Assembly: GCF_029893325.1 (NCBI RefSeq)
Contig: NZ_JARXWL010000017.1
Coordinates: 1-61,823 of the forward strand
Direction of reading: 5' to 3'
DNA: 61,823 nucleotides
From: Enterococcus sp. PF1-24
GTDB taxonomy: Bacteria > Bacillota > Bacilli > Lactobacillales > Enterococcaceae
In this document: positions 40,890 to 49,630 of the stretch, piece after piece
Layout of the letters: each line of letters begins with the position of its first letter
Position numbering within the stretch: the stretch's first letter is position 1
Program-made: the position numbers and the translations under genes
Notes under the pieces: model-generated
The model's database searches: none
What the model saw: only the letters and a program-made list of their open reading frames with translations
What the model was told of the DNA's origin: nothing

Positions 40890-41877
40890 AAGTCTTTCGC
40901 ATCCTTTCTCGAATCACCGTAGCATCAATCCCGCTACGTTTACCTGAAACAATCAGCTGTAAATTTTTCCGTTCCACTTCTTTAGCATTTAAAAAAGCTA
41001 ACAAAGGTAAGGGACCAAAAGCTTGCGTTTGCGCTAATTGATACATATCAGTTAAATAATCATCTTTTAAGCGTTCCAATTGAACAAAATCAATTTGTTC
41101 CCCTTGTAAAGCTGGCGCTAGCAATTCACCATATTCTGTTTGACGGATAAATTGCACAAAAACAGCTGGATCAGCTTCAACTAAATCTAGCAACGCTTCT
41201 TTGGCGATTCCCCCAGAGCTAGATAGCACCGTTGTCATAAAGGCTATACTGCGATTTTGTTGAATGCCGCGAGCTAAGGTATTGATATTCGTCAAATCAA
41301 TAAAAGCGATGATTTCTTGCAATAACTCAGGATAGCCAAGTTTTTCGCCTAAATTTCGTTGTTCTGCCAAAAATTGCCGGTCATAGATAACGTCAATTCC
41401 TTGTAGAACTTTTGATTCACCAAAATAACTTTGCACTTCTTGAATATTTTTCATAAGCGATTCGGGCAAACGTTCTGATTCTCCCGTACGAATGGCTTCT
41501 TTTAACTCTTGAATGTCATAAAAACCATCGGCTACAAATAAATTATCAAAATTTTTCTGCAACATTTCCGCTTTCGTCAAAACTTTCAAATTATGAAAAG
41601 TAAAGCGCATCGTATAAACCCAAATGACTTCTTTTTCTGGCGCAGTTGCTACCAGCCAAGAAAAGAGTTCTTCTTGGTCTTTTTCGATATTTTTATCAAA
41701 ATCATAGTCAAAATTAGGATAAATTAATGAACTATAGTAAGTTCCTCGCAATATTTCACCGACTTCAGCAACGGTTGCTGCTTGAATCAAACGCTCAAAC
41801 AAATCAGCTGGCAAAAGCTCCAGTTCTTTCCCGCGAATCAAAGGATTCAATTCATGATAACTTGCTTGTTTCACCAT
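40879..41877 (-). CDS. ntpC: V-type Na+-ATPase subunit C (NtpC, d-type)
   Basis: The 332-residue protein is the AtpC/d-type socket that joins the central stalk to the membrane rotor ring. It is helical with no membrane segment. GAGGGG precedes the ATG. It lies 14 nt after ntpE. Confidence 0.93.
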   Translation of the reverse strand: MVKQASYHELNPLIRGKELELLPADLFERLIQAATVAEVGEILRGTYYSSLIYPNFDYDFDKNIEKDQEELFSWLVATAPEKEVIWVYTMRFTFHNLKVLTKAEMLQKNFDNLFVADGFYDIQELKEAIRTGESERLPESLMKNIQEVQSYFGESKVLQGIDVIYDRQFLAEQRNLGEKLGYPELLQEIIAFIDLTNINTLARGIQQNRSIAFMTTVLSSSGGIAKEALLDLVEADPAVFVQFIRQTEYGELLAPALQGEQIDFVQLERLKDDYLTDMYQLAQTQAFGPLPLLAFLNAKEVERKNLQLIVSGKRSGIDATVIRERMRKTYGA

Positions 41878-41891
41878 ATTGTCCCCTCATT

Positions 41892-42488
41892 TCATTCTTC
41901 TGCTTGTTCAAATAATTGTTGGGCAATTTCATAAGCCATCTGTTCTTGCGCATCTTTTACTAAATCTTGGAAAATAAAATTGTATTGAACTCCTTCATCA
42001 TCAACCGCAAAGCCTGCTTGATTGGCTACAATTTCCGCAGATAAAGTTAAGTCATAAGGTAATTCTGCAACAATTTCAGTCAACCAAGTCGCTGTTAAAT
42101 AGCTTTGACTTTTTTCACCAACAATTAATTTAGCCGCCGTTTTTAAAGGAATTTGTTTTAAAGCTTGCAGCGCAAATTTTTGCACTTCCGCCTCCTGCCA
42201 ATTTTCCATTTGTAAAGCCGCTTCCGTAAATAGTTTTGTTAAAAACTGTTGTTTTTCATTTAACGTTTCTTGACGAATTTCAACTTGTTGGCGATTGCGC
42301 AATTGGCGATATTTACTATCCAACAATTCTTGTTGCTTCACTTTTTGTTTTTCAAAATCGTTCATTAAACGAATCGAAGCCGCTTGAAAATCATCGTCAA
42401 TTCGTTGCTTTTCATTTTTTTCTAATTGGGCTAATTCTTCATTAGCTGTATTTTCCATCTGGGCTATAATTTTCTCAATGGCATTCAT
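41892..42488 (-). CDS. ntpE: V-type Na+-ATPase subunit E
   Basis: This is a 198-residue peripheral-stalk subunit: an N-terminal coiled coil rich in Glu, Gln and Lys, then a compact C-terminal domain. The start is taken at ATG 42488 (MNAIEKIIAQ); GGAGG is about 13 nt upstream, a little far. An in-frame ATG at 42530 has no ribosome site. Confidence 0.9.
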   Translation of the reverse strand: MNAIEKIIAQMENTANEELAQLEKNEKQRIDDDFQAASIRLMNDFEKQKVKQQELLDSKYRQLRNRQQVEIRQETLNEKQQFLTKLFTEAALQMENWQEAEVQKFALQALKQIPLKTAAKLIVGEKSQSYLTATWLTEIVAELPYDLTLSAEIVANQAGFAVDDEGVQYNFIFQDLVKDAQEQMAYEIAQQLFEQAEE

Positions 42489-42541
42489 ATTTTCGGACAA
42501 GCCTCCTTTATACTGATTACTTTTGTTCATTAAAGGAATTT

Positions 42542-43015
<474 letters not shown>

Positions 43016-43060
43016 TCAAATCCTCCATTACTTCTTTTCTATTTACTAAGCCGTCTGTTT

Positions 43061-45046
43061 TTACGGCGACTTATATTTTTCTTTTACTTCAATATTGACA
43101 TATTTTTCCGCTGTTTTTAATGGCTTGAAAGCTCGACCGCCACCGGTATAAAATTTCCCGAAAAACTCTACATACTGCAAACGTGCCCCATGCACATAAG
43201 CACTTAATAGTGTTAAGAAAATATTTAAAGCGTGTAAAGCGACAATCAAAACAATCCCGACTGTATAACGAGCGACAGGTGGCATAAAATCAACTAGCAG
43301 ATTAAAAGCCGCAGCAATGCTACCACCAGAAATCCCCAGTGCCATCAAACGCGTGTAGCTGACAATATCACCAATATAGCCAGTGATGCCATATAAATTA
43401 TAGGCACCTACAGCGGCACCAACTACTTTTGATTTTGATTGCAAAATTGGCACGACTAAAACCGCCAAAGCAGAAATAACCGCCACAACAATCCCTGCCA
43501 TCATGATACCGTCACTATGGAGCAATAAACTCCCCATAACGCCAATCGCAATCCCTAGCAAAATTCCTTGCCAAGCAAAGCCATTACCAATAGCATCTAG
43601 ATATTCTTTACGCCGCAAATGTTCCTTACCAGCTACGAATAAACCTACCATTAATTGAATGAAACCAAAAATAATCGAGATGATTAAAATTTGAATAACA
43701 TCATCCTCAGTGGATAAAATCGCTTGATATGGCAAAGCTACCCCGAAACAAGAAGCATAAATCAAGCCCCAAATGATAGTTGGAAAAGATAAAATTTTGA
43801 AAAATTTCATAAATCTTTCCATACTGCGAGGTAAAACTAAAAACTTACTTGCTAAAACCGTGGCGATTAACATTAATAAGCCGTAACCGACATCCGCAAC
43901 CATCATCCCGAAAAAGACTAAATAAAAGGGCATCATCCATGGTGTTGGGTCAATTTCTTGATATTTAGGCAAAGCGTACATTTCAGTTAGCATTTCAAAA
44001 GGTGCCACTAACGGACTATTCTTTAACTTCGTCGGCACTTCTTCTTCAATCTCTAACTCAGTCGGTTCTTCAAAAGCCAGATAAATTTCGTCTTTACCAA
44101 ACTGTTGTTCAATAGCTTCTGTGAAAAGCGGCTGCTCATCCACACTTAACCACCCTTGAATAATTACCAGATAACGAGCTTGCACAAGCTGTTGTTTTAC
44201 TTTTTCGCGTTCGGTTAAAGCTAAAATCACTTCTTCTGCCCACTGCAACTCTTTAATGAAAGAACGCTCTTGGCCAATTGCTATAGCTAATTCGCCTTCC
44301 AGTCCGTAGACTTTACCTAATTGAACTTTAACCTCTTGTAAAACCGTTTTAGGACTTTCTTCATAAGGATACTCTTCCAGCTGAACACCCAATTCGGTAA
44401 GCACACCTTGGACTTTTTCAGCAACTTGCTTATGATAAATTAAAGCCAACAGTACCTCTTTTTCATCAGAAAAAACTTTTTCTAAATGGACAAGTTGTAA
44501 AGTGTCCATTTTTTCAATCAAAGCCATACTGCCTTGATTGCTGGTGCGAACTAGTTGCAATTTGACAAACTTAGAATTAACCATTTGCGGATTAATATCT
44601 AAATATTGCCAGCCTGTCAACCATTCTTCTTTTTGCAGTAAATCTTCACGCTGCTTCACTAATTGTTCACGTTGCTGTTTTAAACCTAAAACTTTTTTCA
44701 AACGCTCGCGAAATTTTTTTTCATCAAAAACAGCTTCCATTTCTTGTAACGAAAGAGCTTGACGATTTAAATAGAGCGCTTTTTGTTTCTTATTACTACC
44801 ATACCGTTCAATAAATTGAATACTTTCAGTAATTTCTTGCTGTAAACGATCATAATCACTTTCGCGGCTATCTTCAGCCTCTTCCTTGCTATGACCAAAA
44901 TACTGCTGCACCCACTGATTACTTTCGTTAGACTTAGTTAAATCACGAATTTCAGTATTTTGTAAACCCTGAACAGTCTGCAAAAGTGTTTCTTTATAAG
45001 ATTTATCAGAGATAAGCGTAACTTTTGTCATTTTACTAACTGCCAT
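43061..45046 (-). CDS. ntpI: V-type Na+-ATPase subunit I (a subunit)
   Basis: The 661-residue stator subunit has an N-terminal cytosolic arm (about 1-330) and a C-terminal membrane domain with about seven or eight helices, including the segment DIVSYTRLMALGISGGSIA with the essential Arg next to the rotor. It overlaps ntpF by 11 nt. An in-frame ATG at codon 6 is an alternative start. Confidence 0.95.
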   Translation of the reverse strand: MAVSKMTKVTLISDKSYKETLLQTVQGLQNTEIRDLTKSNESNQWVQQYFGHSKEEAEDSRESDYDRLQQEITESIQFIERYGSNKKQKALYLNRQALSLQEMEAVFDEKKFRERLKKVLGLKQQREQLVKQREDLLQKEEWLTGWQYLDINPQMVNSKFVKLQLVRTSNQGSMALIEKMDTLQLVHLEKVFSDEKEVLLALIYHKQVAEKVQGVLTELGVQLEEYPYEESPKTVLQEVKVQLGKVYGLEGELAIAIGQERSFIKELQWAEEVILALTEREKVKQQLVQARYLVIIQGWLSVDEQPLFTEAIEQQFGKDEIYLAFEEPTELEIEEEVPTKLKNSPLVAPFEMLTEMYALPKYQEIDPTPWMMPFYLVFFGMMVADVGYGLLMLIATVLASKFLVLPRSMERFMKFFKILSFPTIIWGLIYASCFGVALPYQAILSTEDDVIQILIISIIFGFIQLMVGLFVAGKEHLRRKEYLDAIGNGFAWQGILLGIAIGVMGSLLLHSDGIMMAGIVVAVISALAVLVVPILQSKSKVVGAAVGAYNLYGITGYIGDIVSYTRLMALGISGGSIAAAFNLLVDFMPPVARYTVGIVLIVALHALNIFLTLLSAYVHGARLQYVEFFGKFYTGGGRAFKPLKTAEKYVNIEVKEKYKSP

Positions 45047-45356
45047 AGGTTACTTTCACCCTCTCAATAATCTGATCAATTGCCTCTTGATTATGCATTT
45101 CGTATTGTTGTTGCAAATTATCACGAACAACTTGCGCTTCTGTTAAAAGCTCTTGCCGTTCAGTTTGCAACTGTGCAATTTCTGCTGCTTCTTTTTCTGC
45201 TGCTAATTCAGTCAATAATTCTTGATTCTTAATTTTCAGTTCCTCTAAGGCATTTTGTTGCTCATCTGAATATTCTTTAATTTTCGCCAAAAGTTCCTGT
45301 TTATCTAAATCATTTTTTTCTTCCGTTATACGAATTGCCTTTAATGCTTCTAACAA
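45036..45356 (-). CDS. ntpF: V-type Na+-ATPase subunit NtpF (peripheral stalk G/H-like)
   Basis: The 106-residue protein is an almost continuous coiled coil (LLEALKAIRITEEKNDLDKQ onward) that pairs with NtpE in the outer stalks. I start at TTG 45356, with GAGGAAGTGAG upstream. The frame is open back to 45515, but that stretch is the structured leader and its translation looks unlike the family. Confidence 0.85.
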   Translation of the reverse strand: MLEALKAIRITEEKNDLDKQELLAKIKEYSDEQQNALEELKIKNQELLTELAAEKEAAEIAQLQTERQELLTEAQVVRDNLQQQYEMHNQEAIDQIIERVKVTYGS

Positions 45357-45379
45357 ATTCTCACTTCCTCTCCAACAAT

Positions 45380-45530
45380 AGAAAAAGGGACCCATTCTTT
45401 CATAAAACGCTGAAAGTCTGCAGTCCCTATTATTACAGTTTACTTGGACTCGCACAAAAATCTTGTTCTTCTCACCCCTTGAAGAACCAAATCCTTGAAG
45501 CTTACGCCCAACCATTGTAAATATTCAGAT
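45380..45530 (-). promoter_or_regulatory. Candidate riboswitch/attenuator in the ntp leader
   Basis: On the minus strand: stem P1 GGATTTG (45494-45488) with CGAGTCC (45452-45446); stacked stem P2 GTTCTTC (45487-45481) with GAAGAAC (45471-45465) closing loop AAGGGGTGA; then a terminator, AGGGAC (45428-45423) with GTCCCT (45391-45386), inner CTTTC/GAAAG, and TTTTTCT. The P1 strand AGTCC can instead pair with GGACT of the terminator, so the two folds are exclusive. Confidence 0.6.
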
Positions 45531-45536
45531 GTTCTT

Positions 45537-45565
45537 AGTATAACAAAATTCTTTTGCAAAAATAA
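45537..45565 (-). promoter_or_regulatory. Putative promoter of the ntp operon
   Basis: On the minus strand: weak -35 TTATTT (45565-45560), 17 nt, -10 TATACT (45542-45537). Transcription would start just before the leader structure. Confidence 0.55.
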
Positions 45566-45630
45566 GGTTTATCCTAATAAAATATTAATTTTTTTCATTT
45601 CTCTTATAAAAACTAACATTATTTATGCAA

Positions 45631-46125
45631 TTATTTCAGTAGTAACACCATGTTAAACCATTCTTCACCAGCGTGTTGCGAATTAGATAAACCTTCCGCA
45701 GAATAGCCTTGTTTTTCATAATAAGGCACCAATTCAGCTAAACATGTTAAAGTAATCCCTATTCTTTCATGAAAAATAGCAATTCTTTTTATTTCAGCTA
45801 ACAAAGCACTCCCTACTTTTTGCTTGCGATAAGACGGTTCCACTGCCAAACTGAGAATAGCTTGAAAGCCACCTTTTGTAGGATTAGCCGTCGTTTTATC
45901 AAATAACTCATCGCTTAAATAGCGTTGTGAAATTACCGGACCAACCACATAACCTAAAATTTCTTCTGTTCCGTTAACTGCTACAATAAAACTATCGCTA
46001 ATGATACCTATACGTTCTACCATCGCTCTTTCACTAGCTGCTTCTTCTGGTGTAAAACCTTGCTGTTCAATTTCCATGATTTTTGGTAAATCAGTTAATC
46101 CAGCTTCACGAAATTTAATTGCCAA
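45631..46125 (-). CDS. GNAT-family N-acetyltransferase
   Basis: The 164-residue protein shows the GNAT acetyl-CoA loop: LSLAVEPSYRKQKVGSALL (motif A, R/Q-x-x-G-x-A type), then a YYEKQGY motif B-like segment. The acceptor, an amine of a metabolite or protein, is unknown. The start is TTG 46125 after GGGGGA. It has its own promoter and is not clearly linked to either flanking operon. Confidence 0.88.
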   Translation of the reverse strand: MAIKFREAGLTDLPKIMEIEQQGFTPEEAASERAMVERIGIISDSFIVAVNGTEEILGYVVGPVISQRYLSDELFDKTTANPTKGGFQAILSLAVEPSYRKQKVGSALLAEIKRIAIFHERIGITLTCLAELVPYYEKQGYSAEGLSNSQHAGEEWFNMVLLLK

Positions 46126-46155
46126 CTAAATCCCCCAAATTTTTTGTTTAGAGAT

Positions 46156-46184
46156 ATTATAGCTTTTATGTTTTTTTAAAGCAA
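46156..46184 (-). promoter_or_regulatory. Promoter of the acetyltransferase gene
   Basis: On the minus strand: -35 TTGCTT (46184-46179), 17 nt, consensus -10 TATAAT (46161-46156). Confidence 0.75.
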
Positions 46185-46228
46185 AAATGTGAGGGAATCT
46201 GCGCTGACTAGCTTCATAGTTATTAATT

Positions 46229-46888
46229 TCAAATCATTGATTTCAAATTTTCAGAAATTTGATAAATTGCAGAGGTATTCGCTTTAATATCTGCTAATGT
46301 AAATTCAGGATTATATTCAGTTAATATAAGTCCCTTTTCGTTAACTTCGAATACTGCCATTTCTGTAATAATTAAATCTACGCATTTTGTCGCTGTCAAA
46401 GGCAAAGTACATTCTTTCAATATTTTATGTTTTCCTTTAGCGGTATGTTCCATCGCAATAATAACTTTTTTGGTCCCTACAACTAAATCCATCGCTCCAC
46501 CCATTCCCGGCACGATTTTCCCTGGAATAATCCAATTAGCTAAATTTCCTGCTTCGTCTACCTCAAGAGCACCTAATACAGTAAAATCTACATGTCCCCC
46601 TCGAATCAAAGAAAATGAAAAACCGGAATCAATAAAAGCGCCATAATCAGTTACAGAAGCAGGATTTCCACCTGCATCTGTAACAAAAAATCCCTCGCCA
46701 TTATCTGCTTCCTTTTTTCTTCCTACACCGACAATTCCGTTTTCACTTTGTAAAACAATTGAAATCCCTTGAGGTAGGTATTCAGGAATAAGCGTTGGCA
46801 AACCTATCCCTAGATTTACAAAATCTCCATCTTTAAACTCTTTAGCAACTCTGGATGCGATAAAAAATTTTTTCTCATTTTTATTCAT
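46229..46888 (-). CDS. CoA-transferase subunit B (AtoA-like)
   Basis: The 219-residue B subunit of a 3-oxoacid/butyrate-acetoacetate CoA-transferase carries the catalytic Glu49 in SENGIVGVG and the GGHVDFTVLGALEVD region. With subunit A it moves CoA from an acyl-CoA to acetoacetate. ATG 46888 follows GGTGG, and the gene overlaps subunit A by 8 nt. It is last in the sigma-54 operon; I saw no strong terminator after it. Confidence 0.93.
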   Translation of the reverse strand: MNKNEKKFFIASRVAKEFKDGDFVNLGIGLPTLIPEYLPQGISIVLQSENGIVGVGRKKEADNGEGFFVTDAGGNPASVTDYGAFIDSGFSFSLIRGGHVDFTVLGALEVDEAGNLANWIIPGKIVPGMGGAMDLVVGTKKVIIAMEHTAKGKHKILKECTLPLTATKCVDLIITEMAVFEVNEKGLILTEYNPEFTLADIKANTSAIYQISENLKSMI

Positions 46889-47567
46889 TAAAAGAACCAC
46901 CTTCAACAATATAGTCGACTAACACTCCCGGTGTTCGAATATCTTCTGGAGGAATACTTCCGATTGGGACTAAATGATCTGCTTCAACAATTACTTGATG
47001 TCCAGCTAGCGCCATTACTTCATTAAAGTTCCGAGTGGTTCCTTTATACCAAGTGTTTCCAAAAAAATCCACTTGATATCCGCTAATTAAAGCAAAATCA
47101 GCAACTAAAGGTTTCTCTAATAAATATTGCTTACCAGAAATTTCAATTCGGCTATGGACATGTTCAGCTTCTTCAACAATTGTTCCTACTCCTGTTGGTG
47201 TTAACACGCCCCCTAAACCTGAGCCACCAGCACGAATCATTTCCACTAAACTTCCTTGAGGAACTAAAATCAATTCTAAAGTTCCAGCATTCATTTGCCT
47301 CGCAACTTCCCGGTTTGTTCCTACATGGCTTGCAATTATTTTTTTCACTTGATGATTGGCAATCAATTTTGCAACCCCATAACAACTACCTTCTTGATCA
47401 ATAATAGAGCCATCGTTACAAATTAAAGTTAAATCAGTTACATCACTGTTAGCCAGAGCAGAAATTATTCTATGAGGATTACCACAACCGATGAATCCTC
47501 CTACCATTAATGTCATGCCACTTTCTATTTTCTTAACTGCTTCTTTTAAGCCTATAACTTTATTCAT
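46881..47567 (-). CDS. CoA-transferase subunit A (AtoD-like)
   Basis: The 228-residue A subunit has the CoA-binding GGFIGCGNPHRII near the N-terminus and LTPTGVGTIVEE. It pairs with the overlapping B subunit. It starts 17 nt after the thiolase gene. Confidence 0.93.
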   Translation of the reverse strand: MNKVIGLKEAVKKIESGMTLMVGGFIGCGNPHRIISALANSDVTDLTLICNDGSIIDQEGSCYGVAKLIANHQVKKIIASHVGTNREVARQMNAGTLELILVPQGSLVEMIRAGGSGLGGVLTPTGVGTIVEEAEHVHSRIEISGKQYLLEKPLVADFALISGYQVDFFGNTWYKGTTRNFNEVMALAGHQVIVEADHLVPIGSIPPEDIRTPGVLVDYIVEGGSFNE

Positions 47568-47584
47568 CAGACTCCTCCATGGTT

Positions 47585-48763
47585 TTATAAATTTTCAACA
47601 ATGCTAGAAACACCCATTCCGCCGCCAACGCATAAAGTAGCTAATCCATATTTAGCCTCTTGTTTTTTCATTTCATGCAATAAAGTAACCAAAATCCGGC
47701 ATCCTGATGCACCGACTGGATGTCCTAAGGCAATTGCTCCACCATTTACATTGACTTTGTTTAAATCCCAATTTAACATCTTTCCTACAGCTAAGGCTTG
47801 AGCTGCAAATGCTTCATTAGCTTCGATTAAATCAATATCTGTCAACGTCATGCCTGTCTTTTTAAATAATTTTTCAGTCGAAGCAGCAGGTCCCATTCCC
47901 ATAATACTTGGTTCTACACCAGCTACTGCACCATTAACCCATCTTGCCATCGGTTTTACGCCTAATTCATCAGCTTTTTCTTTACTCATAACAACAATCG
48001 CTGCCGCCCCGTCATTAATTCCTGAAGAATTTGCAGCAGTAACTGTCCCTTCTTTTTTAAATGCTGGTGACAGTTTACTTAGTCCTTCAAAATCGACGCC
48101 TTCTCGTGGATATTCATCAATAGAAAACACAATCTCTGCTTTACGTGTTTTAATCTTGATTGGTACAATCTCTTCTGCAAACTTGTCTTCTTTTAAAGCT
48201 TTTTCAGTCTTTTGTTGGCTCAAAACTGCAAATTCATCCTGTTCCATTCGAGATATTCCGTATTTTTCAGCAATATTCTCTGCCGTAATACCCATATGAT
48301 ACCCTTCAAATGCATCATGTAAACCATCGTTTAATAAGAGATCCTTACATTTGCCATCGCCTAAACGATAGCCAAATCTAGCCTGTTCTAAAGCATATGG
48401 TGTTTGAGACATATTTTCTGTCCCGCCTGCAACAACAATGTCTGCTTGTCCAGAATCAATAAGTGCAGCTGCCAAATTAACAGCATGCAAACCTGAACCG
48501 CATAGAATATTAAGAGTTGTTGCTGGAACAGTTACAGGGATTTTTGCTTTGATTGCTGCTTGACGAGCAACATTTTGCCCTTGTCCAGCTTGTAATACAC
48601 ATCCCATATAGACTTCATCTACTTGCTCTGCTTTAATTCCACTACGTTTAATCGCTTCTTTAATTACAATTGATCCTAATTCAGCTGCAGAAAATTTTGA
48701 AAGGCTTCCGCCGAATTTACCAATGGCTGTTCGACAAGCTCCAGCTAATACAATTTCTTTCAT
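47585..48763 (-). CDS. Acetyl-CoA C-acetyltransferase (thiolase)
   Basis: This 392-residue thiolase has nucleophile Cys88 ([12 protein letters not shown]), the His of [10 protein letters not shown] and the second Cys of LCVGGGMG. In this operon it most likely splits acetoacetyl-CoA into two acetyl-CoA. Start ATG 48763 with AAGGGG upstream. It is distinct from the mevalonate-pathway thiolase expected elsewhere. Confidence 0.94.
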   Translation of the reverse strand: MKEIVLAGACRTAIGKFGGSLSKFSAAELGSIVIKEAIKRSGIKAEQVDEVYMGCVLQAGQGQNVARQAAIKAKIPVTVPATTLNILCGSGLHAVNLAAALIDSGQADIVVAGGTENMSQTPYALEQARFGYRLGDGKCKDLLLNDGLHDAFEGYHMGITAENIAEKYGISRMEQDEFAVLSQQKTEKALKEDKFAEEIVPIKIKTRKAEIVFSIDEYPREGVDFEGLSKLSPAFKKEGTVTAANSSGINDGAAAIVVMSKEKADELGVKPMARWVNGAVAGVEPSIMGMGPAASTEKLFKKTGMTLTDIDLIEANEAFAAQALAVGKMLNWDLNKVNVNGGAIALGHPVGASGCRILVTLLHEMKKQEAKYGLATLCVGGGMGVSSIVENL

Positions 48764-48787
48764 TAAATATACACCCCTTAGCATAAA

Positions 48788-49615
48788 CTACTTATTTTTT
48801 AAAGTTAATATCTCTCTTGCATCGGCAACTGTTGCCACTTCATTGCCCGCAATTCGAACAATATCTGCCGCTCTAGTCACTAATTGTGCATTACTTTCTG
48901 CTAAAACTTTAGGAGAAAAATAAACATTGTCTTCCATACCCACTCGTAAATGTCCACCCATGGCAACAGCGGCTAACATAATTGGCACATGTCCTTTACC
49001 GATACCTAAAGCTGACCAAGTTGCTTCTTCCGGAATTAAACTCTTTAAATAAACTAAATTTTCAACAGTCGCTGCGCTACCTCCTGCAGCTCCCAATACA
49101 AATTGATAGTGTAACGGACCTTTCAGAGTTCCTTTTTTCAAGTAATGAAAAGAATTGTAAACCATCCCTGCATCAAAAATCTCGATTTCTGGTTTAATAT
49201 TATATGCTTGCATGGTTTGCCCTAATTCTTCTAAAAATTTAGGATGATTAATAAATAAAGTATTATGCATCCAATTCATTGACCCGCAATCATAAGATGC
49301 CATTTCAGGTTGCAATTTTTTCAAATGAATTTGTCGAGTTTCGTTAGTAGCTTTCAAATCTCCTGACGTTGTACAATTGATAATTATGTCACATTTTTCT
49401 CGAATCAATTGAATTGTCTCTTCAAACTTGTCTACTGACATCGTGCCTTTGCCATCATCATCTCTCATATGCAAATGTGCAATCGCTGCACCAGCTTTCC
49501 AACATTTATAAACATCATCTGCTATTTCCATTGGCGTCATCGGAATATTAGGATTATGCTCTTTAGTCGGCCATGCACCTGTTGTTGCCACAGTTATAAT
49601 TGTTTTCTTTTTCAT
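48788..49615 (-). CDS. Beta-keto acid cleavage enzyme (BKACE, DUF849)
   Basis: The 275-residue TIM barrel matches the BKACE family, whose founding member is 3-keto-5-aminohexanoate cleavage enzyme. It starts VATTGAWPTKEHNP, with zinc ligands His47 and His49 (AHLHMRDDDGKGT) and later CTTSGD and LGIGKGHVPIM. The family condenses a beta-keto acid with acetyl-CoA and releases acetoacetate plus a new acyl-CoA. No lysine-fermentation genes are nearby, so the substrate is open. Confidence 0.88.
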   Translation of the reverse strand: MKKKTIITVATTGAWPTKEHNPNIPMTPMEIADDVYKCWKAGAAIAHLHMRDDDGKGTMSVDKFEETIQLIREKCDIIINCTTSGDLKATNETRQIHLKKLQPEMASYDCGSMNWMHNTLFINHPKFLEELGQTMQAYNIKPEIEIFDAGMVYNSFHYLKKGTLKGPLHYQFVLGAAGGSAATVENLVYLKSLIPEEATWSALGIGKGHVPIMLAAVAMGGHLRVGMEDNVYFSPKVLAESNAQLVTRAADIVRIAGNEVATVADAREILTLKNK

Positions 49616-49630
49616 AAAACTTTTTACCTC

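Noticed and set aside
45357-45515. N-terminal extension of NtpF by 53 residues
   Set aside because: The stretch is Cys- and aromatic-rich, unlike the coiled-coil subunit, and coincides with the leader stems and terminator.
45380-45530. T-box or tRNA-responsive leader before ntpF
   Set aside because: I found no T-box consensus (such as GGGTGGNACCGCG), and the downstream genes are not aminoacylation or amino acid genes.
47850-48299. 149-codon plus-strand frame inside the thiolase gene
   Set aside because: Antisense shadow of a well-recognised gene, no ribosome site and no recognisable domain.
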